Shown here one piece after another: positions 8,010 to 14,116 of a stretch of 14,116 nucleotides of DNA (the first letter of the stretch is position 1; each line of letters opens with the position of its first letter). The translations under genes were made by a program, and so were the position numbers. The notes beneath the pieces are model-generated. The model saw only the letters and a list, made by a program, of their open reading frames with translations, was not told where the DNA came from and did not search any database. Source of the DNA: Methylococcaceae bacterium. Its GTDB lineage: Bacteria > Pseudomonadota > Gammaproteobacteria > Methylococcales > Methylomonadaceae. The stretch spans positions 1 to 14,116 of the forward strand of contig JAUXDP010000048.1 in the NCBI GenBank assembly GCA_030618325.1, read 5' to 3'.

Positions 8010-10154
8010 TTACTTCTCATCTAAATACCATGCACCATCGTCTCTTAGTAGATTTTTAGTTAACCATAACTCAATGGTTTTTTTATCCTGTTCATAAATA
8101 TTTGGGCACTCTTTTTTAATAGAACTTTTCTGCTCTACAGTTTTGATCCAGCTTTCCCAAGCCTGCACCTCAAAGGCAGCAAATCTTGGGTCATCTGTTT
8201 CACCAAGCGCGTACAGCTCTTCTGCTTTATTTCGACCTTTAACAACCACTTTTGCCAAACGCCTAACTGCAAATCCAAGCTCTACTGCAGTCGTAACAAG
8301 ATCACCAGAAAGTATAATCTCAGTATTAAAAAGCCGGGTTAAACTTTCCAAACGTGCTGACATAATTAATGGTTCGCCCAAAATACCAAACTTCCTTACG
8401 CCGTGCTCAGGACCTAAATCCCCCATTACTACAATTCCTGAAGCTAATCCAATTCCAGCATTAATTGTCGAACCTACCTGTGCTAGTGCTTCAGCATCTA
8501 TCATGTGCTCATAGCGCTGGCCCAGTGATAAAAAAAATTGTTTTTGCAATAAAGACTGCTTTATAGCTCCACGTAATGCATTTTTATAAGTTTTAGCCTG
8601 TTCTTGCTCATTATATGGCCAGTAATAACAGACCATATCTCCGACATAACTTTCCAACCAACCGTTATATTTATCCTGCAAAACCAATGAGGTCTCCTCC
8701 AGATAATCATTCATCAACTTCAAAATATAACTCGGTTCCTGTAAAATCCCTGAAACTTTAGTGTACCCGGCCAAATCACTCATCAATACTACGGCTGAGC
8801 ATCTACGATTTTGAAACGACTCATCACTTCTTAACGATATCAGCAAGTTATGGATTTTCCTGGGCATATAATGACTGATTAATACTCCTTCCCGATAACC
8901 AATGATCAAAAATGTGGCAACAACTTGTCCAATACCAAGAAAATAAATCATCATAGTCGCAGTCACCGGCCATAACTGAACTAATGGGTTTAAAAAACAT
9001 AATCCGACCACAGCTGCAAATATCCCGAGTGCACCAATCCACACAACGCGTTGCTTTAAAAAAGCACTGGCAACAACCCCAACAACGGCAACAAATAAAA
9101 ATAACAGCCCTATTATTAAGCTATTCGGCTTTCTAGGGTGATCACCATTTAAAACCGTTTCAACCGCATCAGCCAAAAATTGTGCACCTGGCGTAACAGC
9201 ATGGGGACCAAACAAAGCAGTGGTCATAGGCGTTACGATAATATCTGTTGCTTCTGCTGGGGCAGTGAGTTGTAGAATAATCACCTTATCATTTAATATA
9301 GCAGCAGTTTGCATGGCAATTTCCGCATCGCAGGAAGCCAAACGACTGACGGGTAAAATAAGCCGGTCCCCCTCCATTCGAGTTTCATAAACCGGCAAGC
9401 CCAAGCGGATACGCCGACATCGTCTGCCAGTATCACAGACTTCATCATTGTCACGAGTTTGCAATGCGTTTATAGTTAAATCTAAACTCATATACTCTGC
9501 TAGTTTAATTACCGCATGATCTCTGCTCAAATCCAGGTATCGTGCTATGGGACTATCCTTGGTTACCAACCTGTCACTGCCTACCAAGCCCTTTTCAGAT
9601 ATTGCTGATGCAGCATTCCAGTCATATAACAAAAAATCAGGCAAGTTTTCCTGACCACTTAAATAAGGTGCAATAATGAAATGTGCTATAGCCTTTTCAC
9701 TCATTTTTAATGGTGCATTACCAACACTACTACTGTTGATTTGACATTGCTGGTCAGCGTCAACTGAACACTCAGGCATTGACCACTGCACTTGGCCATC
9801 AGGCTCAATACAAACAGCATAAGGCATGCGGCCTTCCATTTCCTTGGCAACTCTAGAATCTAAAAATACTGCTTTTGCTCCGGCTGCTATTAAATGCTCT
9901 GTTGCTTTAATAAAAAGTGGTAAAGCCTGCTTTCGTCCCACCCGTATCGGCACATCGTCATCTAAAACCACGATCCCCGTGTATTTCCATTGTGTACGGG
10001 ACTGATGAACTAAAGCCGAATCATGTACCCAATCATCAATATGAGCACTACTCCAGTAGTCAACAACCACACCTGATAAAGCTGAAATTAAAACAAATAA
10101 AATCAGTAGTTTTTTATTCGCTAGCGGAAAATCACGCAGAAAAAAATTTTTCAA
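8010..10154 (-). CDS. CHASE2-domain transmembrane protein with class III nucleotide cyclase domain
   Basis: Predicted inner-membrane receptor cyclase, 714 aa. One N-terminal membrane segment (about 15-33) is followed by a large periplasmic CHASE2 sensor (about 40-335) holding six Cys (115, 129, 137, 240, 246, 275). Three membrane segments follow (about 345-365, 370-390, 395-420), the usual CHASE2 topology. The cytoplasmic cyclase domain spans about 450-650. Both metal Asp are present (Asp460 in MSDLAGYT, Asp506 in YVGDMV) and Arg601 is kept, but the substrate Lys of the K(F/Y)xGD motif is Ser502, the second specificity position (Asp/Thr) is Gly590, and the transition-state Asn is Ile597. Activity and product are therefore uncertain. 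The start is TTG at 10154, with AGGG (10159-10162) only 4 bases away and 15 bases after the upstream stop, suggesting translational coupling. No better ATG lies upstream of the first membrane segment. A partner Crp/Fnr regulator lies about 1.8 kb upstream. Confidence 0.92.
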   Translation of the reverse strand: MKNFFLRDFPLANKKLLILFVLISALSGVVVDYWSSAHIDDWVHDSALVHQSRTQWKYTGIVVLDDDVPIRVGRKQALPLFIKATEHLIAAGAKAVFLDSRVAKEMEGRMPYAVCIEPDGQVQWSMPECSVDADQQCQINSSSVGNAPLKMSEKAIAHFIIAPYLSGQENLPDFLLYDWNAASAISEKGLVGSDRLVTKDSPIARYLDLSRDHAVIKLAEYMSLDLTINALQTRDNDEVCDTGRRCRRIRLGLPVYETRMEGDRLILPVSRLASCDAEIAMQTAAILNDKVIILQLTAPAEATDIIVTPMTTALFGPHAVTPGAQFLADAVETVLNGDHPRKPNSLIIGLLFLFVAVVGVVASAFLKQRVVWIGALGIFAAVVGLCFLNPLVQLWPVTATMMIYFLGIGQVVATFLIIGYREGVLISHYMPRKIHNLLISLRSDESFQNRRCSAVVLMSDLAGYTKVSGILQEPSYILKLMNDYLEETSLVLQDKYNGWLESYVGDMVCYYWPYNEQEQAKTYKNALRGAIKQSLLQKQFFLSLGQRYEHMIDAEALAQVGSTINAGIGLASGIVVMGDLGPEHGVRKFGILGEPLIMSARLESLTRLFNTEIILSGDLVTTAVELGFAVRRLAKVVVKGRNKAEELYALGETDDPRFAAFEVQAWESWIKTVEQKSSIKKECPNIYEQDKKTIELWLTKNLLRDDGAWYLDEK

Positions 10155-10169
10155 AATACCCTGAGAAAC

Positions 10170-10964
10170 CTATAGTTCTTGTGCAAAAGCCACTTGCTCA
10201 TTAAATTTAGGATAAGCGAAATTAGTGATAACGCTTGTTACACAAGACAGAAATTGTTGCTCGATATGATCGCCTTTAGCAAATGAAAGCATTTCGATTC
10301 GGCCCATCACATCCAGAGTCCACGAAACTTTGACCGTACGTTTTACCTGGTAAACATTACGACATAACCCAACTTCCGAACGAATATACTCCACTACAGC
10401 ATTAATAAGTTTTGGTTCTGCTAATACTTCACTTTTGGATTTTTTTTTATCCGAATTAATAGTACGCATTTTTACCGATGTTGTTCTTTCAAGACTGGTA
10501 ACTTTCAAGAATTCAGGCCGCTTAATAACAGCAATAGCACAAATGAAATCGTTTTTGTTACCGCTGTCATCATGACAACTTAATTTATTATTTATCCAGC
10601 CACTACACTGAGCAAAGCCTATTGGAGAAATCCAAGGTAAAAATTTATTGGAAAAGTTAACGTCGACCGCCCTAGTCGCCCTGTTCTGACAAATCAATTG
10701 AAAATCAGTACTATCATCGGCCTGTGCTTTAAGCCATAACCGGCCGCCTGGAATTAATGAAAAGACCGACCCCACGGATACCTTATCGCCAGTTTCACAT
10801 GAGTTATTTTTAATATTTACTCCCTGACTTTTACTTCTCAGGAACTGCAAGGTTTCACATTCTGAAGCCTGTGCATCGGTAATTACAAAAGCAGTAACAA
10901 GAAAAAATAATCTTGCTAGTATTTTTAGGGACTGTTTGGTTGAATTACCTGATTTTAATTTCAT
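10170..10964 (-). CDS. Exported Cys-rich protein with TonB/AgmX-like C-terminal domain
   Basis: Periplasmic protein of 264 aa, function not known. The signal peptide is about residues 1-33 (ILARLFFLVTAFVI core, cut near AQA/S). The N-terminal half (34-145) has six Cys (36, 56, 92, 120, 130, 142), likely disulfide-bonded; I do not recognise its fold. Residues about 185-255 resemble the TonB-like C-terminal domain of AgmX/PglI proteins: a helix, then GLCRNVYQ, a beta strand VKVSWTLDVMGRIEML, then FLSCVTSVITNFAYPKF, with the paired Cys201 and Cys241 typical of that group. Unlike TonB it has a cleavable signal rather than a proline-rich membrane-anchored linker, so energy transduction is doubtful. 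The start at 10964 is chosen because AGGA (10972-10975) is 7 bases upstream and a signal peptide follows; an ATG at 11015 would add 17 residues that do not fit. It lies 47 bases after the OmpA gene and 15 bases before the cyclase. Confidence 0.75.
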   Translation of the reverse strand: MKLKSGNSTKQSLKILARLFFLVTAFVITDAQASECETLQFLRSKSQGVNIKNNSCETGDKVSVGSVFSLIPGGRLWLKAQADDSTDFQLICQNRATRAVDVNFSNKFLPWISPIGFAQCSGWINNKLSCHDDSGNKNDFICAIAVIKRPEFLKVTSLERTTSVKMRTINSDKKKSKSEVLAEPKLINAVVEYIRSEVGLCRNVYQVKRTVKVSWTLDVMGRIEMLSFAKGDHIEQQFLSCVTSVITNFAYPKFNEQVAFAQEL

Positions 10965-11011
10965 TATTTTGTCCTGCTTTAATGGTCTTATAGCCTGACA
11001 CCCAGCCCACA

Positions 11012-11584
11012 TCAAGGTGCCCGATAAAACTGCACCCGCCGGTTAACAGCTGCAAAAGGATTTCTTCCCGGCAGCGGGGCATTTTCACCCTGGGCGGCTA
11101 TAGATAAGCGATTAGCCGATATTTGATAGGTTTTCAATAAATAGTTCTTTACCGCAACAGCTCTTCTTTTTGACAAATAATAATTATATTGTTGTGGACC
11201 ACTGGCATCGGTGTGGCTTTCGATTAAGAGTTTTTCCTGAGAAAACTTATCTAAAATCAACATTTCACCTACTTCATCCAAAAAAGGCCTGGATTGATCG
11301 AGAATCCCGGCAGAGTTGAATGAAAATTCGATAGGCAACCCTACACTATCAGCTTCCTCCATTTGTTGTTCTTTCGGTTGATCGAAGATTGCTCTTTTTT
11401 CACTAAAATTGATTGAGCGAGTTTTTATTTTAGTTCGCGGCATCTTGTTGGAAAAAAGGATTTCTCCCAGTTCTTCCGCTGATGGAGGATGATCGAACAT
11501 AATCACTTCTCCAACGGCTGATGACGTATTTAAGCTAAGTACTATCAAACTAGTCTGTAAGAGAATTTGGCTTATTTTACTCAT
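11012..11584 (-). CDS. OmpA-family peptidoglycan-binding periplasmic protein
   Basis: Predicted wall-binding envelope protein of 190 aa. The signal peptide is about residues 1-25 (ILLQTSLIVLSL core, cut near AVG/E); there is no lipobox. The segment FDHPPSAEELGEILF with RTKIKTRSI (about 30-58) is an N-terminal motif I associate with OmpA-like proteins lacking a barrel. The OmpA_C domain runs from about 85 to 188: IEFSFNSAGI, then IESHTDASG with Asp126, the YNYYLSKRRAVAVKNYL helix, and NRRVQF with Arg182; Asp and Arg are the residues that bind diaminopimelate in this family. The ATG at 11584 is preferred (AAGG at 11594-11597, 9 bases away); a longer frame to 11671 would run into the fold-back element and bury the signal peptide. 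It is the first gene after that element and heads the run through the cyclase gene. Confidence 0.87.
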   Translation of the reverse strand: MSKISQILLQTSLIVLSLNTSSAVGEVIMFDHPPSAEELGEILFSNKMPRTKIKTRSINFSEKRAIFDQPKEQQMEEADSVGLPIEFSFNSAGILDQSRPFLDEVGEMLILDKFSQEKLLIESHTDASGPQQYNYYLSKRRAVAVKNYLLKTYQISANRLSIAAQGENAPLPGRNPFAAVNRRVQFYRAP

Positions 11585-11613
11585 AATCTTTAACCTTTCG
11601 CATTCAATGGTCT

Positions 11614-11777
11614 TTAGGTGGTTTGACGGAATAAAGTTACCAACCTTGCTTGTCTTTTTGCCCCTGACCAAACAATCTCAATCGTTACGTAGAATGACTA
11701 TGCGCCTCTTGAGATAGTTCGGTCAGAAACAAAAATACTGCGCAATCTTGGTAACTTTATTCCGTCAAACCACCTTA
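11614..11777. mobile_element. MITE-like fold-back element with 27-bp terminal inverted repeats and TTA flanks
   Basis: The ends 11617-11643 and 11748-11774 are exact 27-bp inverted repeats beginning GGTGGTTTGACGG. Each end is flanked by TTA (11614-11616 and 11775-11777), a 3-bp direct repeat like a target duplication. Inside, 11664-11681 and 11709-11726 are an 18-bp inverted repeat (16 of 18) with almost the same centre (11695), and the stretch between the outer and inner arms is also loosely complementary, so the whole 158 bp is one imperfect palindrome. It encodes no protein. Short size, perfect termini and TNA-type flanks fit a non-autonomous relative of the IS5/IS1031 group, but the parent IS is not identified. 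It sits 30 bases upstream of the OmpA gene start, inside its leader. Confidence 0.75.
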
Positions 11778-11821
11778 CAAATCTAGTTTGCCTTTTTAGT
11801 AAGTAATTGTCGGTGTTTTTT

Positions 11822-11848
11822 TCACAACTTTTTTGTGACTTTTTCACC
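11822..11848. promoter_or_regulatory. Cluster of CRP-like half-sites in the regulator-OmpA gap
   Basis: Three half-sites stand in a row: TCACAA (11822-11827), TTGTGA (11833-11838) and TCACC (11844-11848). TGTGA(11834-11838)-N5-TCACC is one base short of the E. coli CRP spacing of N6. The first pair is a hairpin with a T-run on the plus strand, but no gene reads that way. As the neighbouring gene is a Crp/Fnr protein, an operator is possible; the surrounding sequence is T-rich, so chance is a real alternative. The rest of 11776-11913 is AT-rich with no gene seen. Confidence 0.3.
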
Positions 11849-11913
11849 TTTTAAATTTGATAAAACAATATTAAATATAATTCCTTAACTTAAACCTAGA
11901 AAAATCAGTTGCA

Positions 11914-12576
11914 TCACCAAGCTAAGGGCAGTTTTTTGTTGATTTTTATTATTTTATTTTCAATCGACACATAATTTCCAGTCTCTAATTCCTTTAATAT
12001 TCGACTAATCATTTCCCTGGAAGATCCAACCCTTAAAGCGATGTCTTTGTGCGTTAATGGGATTGGAATGACTTGCTCCCCTTGTTCATTGGTTTCAGAA
12101 AGATCAAGAAGTAATTTCACCAACCTTCCGTATACATCCATTAATGCTAATCCTTCGGCTACAAAAGTAATAAACCTTACCTTGGCACATAAATATCTAA
12201 TAATATTTATTGCAATGACTGAGTTTTCTTTAAGTAGCTTGTAAAAGGGGGCTTTGTGGATAACCAAAAGCTCACATTTTTCGTTGGAAATAACACTGGC
12301 AGAACGCGGTTGTGAATCCAGTAGTGATAATTCTCCAAACTGGTCACAAGGCTTTAATGTGGTCAGAATCATTTCTTTCCCTTCTTCATTAGCGACCACT
12401 ACATTGACAGTGCCTTGCTTGATGATATACATCGCACTATCATCATCACCTTCATTAATGATAAAGGTGTTTTTAGTCACCTTTCTAGTTTTCGTTAATG
12501 CCGCAACAGCTTGCAATTCAGCTTCATCAAGCTCTTGAAACAGATCATTTCTTTTTAGAATTTCTATCGTATCCAC
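11914..12576 (-). CDS. Crp/Fnr-family transcriptional regulator
   Basis: Cytoplasmic cyclic-nucleotide-type regulator, 220 aa. The N-terminal cNMP-binding domain (about 8-120) contains the phosphate-binding cassette FGELSLLDSQPRSASV with Glu82, Arg91 and Ser92, the residues that contact cAMP in E. coli CRP, so nucleotide binding is likely. A dimerisation helix follows (about 118-150), then a winged helix with the recognition part LTHKDIALRVGSSREMISRILKEL (two stretches, about 174-197), typical of CRP rather than Fe-S FNR; the N-terminal Cys cluster of FNR is absent. The start is taken as GTG at 12576 (GAGAG at 12584-12588, 7 bases away); TTG at 12579 is possible but only 4 bases away. It sits 106 bases after the M48/TPR gene, is likely read from its own promoter, and lies upstream of a nucleotide cyclase gene on the same strand. 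Confidence 0.93.
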   Translation of the reverse strand: MDTIEILKRNDLFQELDEAELQAVAALTKTRKVTKNTFIINEGDDDSAMYIIKQGTVNVVVANEEGKEMILTTLKPCDQFGELSLLDSQPRSASVISNEKCELLVIHKAPFYKLLKENSVIAINIIRYLCAKVRFITFVAEGLALMDVYGRLVKLLLDLSETNEQGEQVIPIPLTHKDIALRVGSSREMISRILKELETGNYVSIENKIIKINKKLPLAW

Positions 12577-12607
12577 CAAAGTACTCTCTATTTCTCAAGA
12601 AAGTTCC

Positions 12608-12636
12608 ATCATAAGTGGGTTTGTTAAATAATTCCA
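12608..12636 (-). promoter_or_regulatory. Possible sigma70 promoter for the Crp/Fnr gene
   Basis: On the minus strand TGGAAT (12631-12636) and TATGAT (12608-12613, 5 of 6 match the -10 consensus) are 17 bases apart. The -35 matches only 3 of 6, as would suit an activator-dependent or weak promoter. The leader would be about 25 bases. No intrinsic terminator for the upstream M48/TPR gene was seen in the gap, so readthrough is also possible. Confidence 0.3.
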
Positions 12637-12682
12637 GACTTTAAAAGGCTGTCTTGTTAAAAAAAATCGAAACGAAAACTAC

Positions 12683-14116
12683 TCATTTGTGAAGATACCA
12701 GATTTCTTTCGCCTGCTGATTGGTCACCAGCACAGCCCAGTTGCCGCAGCTCCAGACTTCATCCTCATCCAGTTTTCGTTTTGTAAAAGGATATGGGCAA
12801 TAAGAATTGATTTGTTTAATGTTTGCAACTGGATTGCCTTTTAATACTTGCAGATAAATAGAGTGACTCATCTCCAACATTTCAATGTCCTCATCTTTAC
12901 GCCGATGAATAAACCCAAAAAGACCTGCTGACGCCCAATCAAACGGTATTGAATGCCAACCTGTTGCTATCTTATTCCGGTCAGAGGCTGTCATAGGTTG
13001 ATTACCAGCGGTAAAAAGCCAATTCCAATTGGGTTTGCTTATTCTTTTTTTATTTCTTTGTAAGCAAGAACCAAGGGAGTCAATATTTTGTCTGGCACAA
13101 AGCTCCTTTCTAATTTCTGGGGGCAGATTATCAGCTTCAGCTCGTAATCTATTCCAGTCCTTTTGCGCTTGTGCCGCCCGGGGGCGAACTGAAAGTAAGC
13201 GAGCATGATTATAGAGTACAGTCGAGGATCGTCCTTTTTGTTGTAATCGCTCCAGTTTTTTTAAAGCTGCTGCCCAAAGATCAATATCAGCATCAGTTTG
13301 TTCATACAGTGCTACTGCATCCAGCATTTCAATTTGAATATTAGTGTCAGATTGCTGTCTTGCTGCTGCAAGCACGGCTCTGGCCTGATGCGGTTTGCCT
13401 TGATAGAGATATGCTATGGCCAGATTGATTTTGGCTGGTAAATACCAAGGATCTTTTTCAGTAGCCAGAGCAAGTACGTTCACTGCATCTTCCAGGTACC
13501 CTGAAACATTATCATCAGCACTGTAATTTTTCAGAAATTGTTTTGGTGCCTCAAGATTGCTCAAACCACCCCTTGTCCGTGGAGTCACTTCCTGCTTATT
13601 TAGCCCGGCCGCTCTACTACGTGTATCTAATGTTAGGGGTAACCAATAAAATGCTAATTGCTGCTCCCGCATCTGGGCACGAGCCTGTTGAAGATAGCAC
13701 AGCCCCAGATTGTTCAATACAGATCGCCCCGGAAATACTTTTTGGAATTCTTTTAGGAAGTAGATCGCATCATTACATAGGCCAAAATGAGCTAATCGGG
13801 TACCAAAACGAAAAAAAAGTAATTTCTTATTAAGTTGAGTTAGTCGCTGACGTAGCAACTCTGCCCGATCTTTTGCCGCAGGATGCGAAACTGCTGTCTT
13901 AGTATTAGTTTGCTGCATCCAGTAGGTAAAAAAATCTTGTCCTTTCCCTCCTGTCTGTTGCCTCCCCTGACTTCGAAGTAATAAATCGACCGGATATCCA
14001 GCCATCGCAGCGTAAAGATAACCTTTATCATCCGCTGCCAGCTCTGCTTGCTTAGCTTCAAAATGTTGATTGATAAACTTGGATATTTTCTGGGCATCTG
14101 CAGTATCCTGCATAAA
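12683..14116 (-). CDS. M48-type metallopeptidase/TPR protein, N-terminus outside the window
   Basis: The frame is open to the right edge, so the visible 476 or so residues are the C-terminal part. The first 90 visible residues match the second half of the M48 catalytic domain: E24 and D28 in AELAADDKG fit the E..AD motif that gives the third zinc ligand, followed by AAMAGYPVDLLL and HPAAKDRAELL. The HExxH motif would lie to the right of the window. TPR-like helical pairs follow at about 110-145 and 205-260 (LEDAVNVLALATEKDPWYLPAKINLAIAYLYQGKPHQAR). The C-terminal 90 residues (SAGLFGFIHRRKDED..., CGNWAVLVTN) are not recognised. An M48 peptidase with TPRs recalls BepA, the periplasmic quality-control protease of outer-membrane proteins, which would suit the envelope theme, but the extra C-terminal domain differs. 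The ATG at 14113 is just an internal Met if the M48 reading is right. Confidence 0.72.
   Translation of the reverse strand, partial: FMQDTADAQKISKFINQHFEAKQAELAADDKGYLYAAMAGYPVDLLLRSQGRQQTGGKGQDFFTYWMQQTNTKTAVSHPAAKDRAELLRQRLTQLNKKLLFFRFGTRLAHFGLCNDAIYFLKEFQKVFPGRSVLNNLGLCYLQQARAQMREQQLAFYWLPLTLDTRSRAAGLNKQEVTPRTRGGLSNLEAPKQFLKNYSADDNVSGYLEDAVNVLALATEKDPWYLPAKINLAIAYLYQGKPHQARAVLAAARQQSDTNIQIEMLDAVALYEQTDADIDLWAAALKKLERLQQKGRSSTVLYNHARLLSVRPRAAQAQKDWNRLRAEADNLPPEIRKELCARQNIDSLGSCLQRNKKRISKPNWNWLFTAGNQPMTASDRNKIATGWHSIPFDWASAGLFGFIHRRKDEDIEMLEMSHSIYLQVLKGNPVANIKQINSYCPYPFTKRKLDEDEVWSCGNWAVLVTNQQAKEIWYLHK

Noticed and set aside
8143..8514. 123-codon plus-strand frame
   Set aside because: Antisense to the cyclase catalytic domain, whose conserved motifs fix the real frame; low-complexity Ser/Ala content typical of a shadow frame. 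The minus-strand frame at 8848-9042 is also a shadow of this gene.
11585..11671. Longer N-terminus for the OmpA protein starting at 11671
   Set aside because: It would begin inside the fold-back element and put 29 charged residues before a clear signal peptide; the ATG at 11584 has a ribosome-binding site.
11822..11843. Intrinsic terminator for the Crp/Fnr gene
   Set aside because: The T-run follows the stem only on the plus strand; on the coding strand the hairpin is followed by A residues.
12254..12538. 94-codon plus-strand frame antisense to the Crp/Fnr gene
   Set aside because: Ser-rich shadow of a conserved cNMP-binding domain; no initiation signal.
13543..14097. Frames at 13543-13833 (+) and 13840-14097 (-)
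   Set aside because: Both overlap the M48/TPR gene, whose protein shows family motifs throughout this stretch.

Overview
The window looks like an accessory region of an AT-rich Gammaproteobacterium. It has a lipoprotein-bearing outer membrane, Sec signal peptides, an autotransporter barrel, a TsaC close to the gammaproteobacterial type, and a REP-like palindrome of the kind common in Pseudomonas, Methylococcales and relatives. I cannot name the genus. No tRNA, rRNA or CRISPR array was seen.

Layout. The left edge carries the 3' part of tsaC (tRNA t6A biosynthesis) on the + strand. A 48-bp perfect palindrome follows, between convergent genes. Everything from 600 to the right edge is on the minus strand. 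In transcription order it is: the C-terminal part of an M48-type metallopeptidase/TPR protein (right edge, truncated); a Crp/Fnr-type cyclic-nucleotide-responsive regulator; a 329-bp gap holding a MITE-like fold-back element with 27-bp terminal inverted repeats flanked by TTA; an OmpA-type peptidoglycan-binding protein; an exported Cys-rich protein with a TonB/AgmX-like C-terminus; a CHASE2-class III nucleotide cyclase; a lipoprotein with SH3 and CsgG-like domains; an exported caspase-like (C14) protein with a PEGA domain; a large lipoprotein with Sel1 repeats, a long coiled coil and a second caspase-like domain; and an autotransporter.

How they may work together (inference). Nearly every product of the minus-strand run is exported or membrane-bound, and the domains suggest one envelope-sensing cassette. 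The OmpA, SH3 and CsgG-like proteins would contact or sense the cell wall. The CHASE2 protein would carry a periplasmic signal to a cytoplasmic cyclase-like domain. The Crp/Fnr protein could read out the nucleotide. Two extracytoplasmic caspase-like proteases with intact His/Cys dyads would be effectors or processing enzymes, and the autotransporter, 22 bp behind one of them, is a candidate substrate or partner. The cyclase domain keeps both metal-binding Asp but has lost the usual substrate Lys and transition-state Asn, so its product or activity is an open question.

Three start codons appear non-ATG or different from the longest frame (cyclase TTG, Crp GTG, several internal ATGs with better ribosome-binding sites). 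These choices are explained in the entries.
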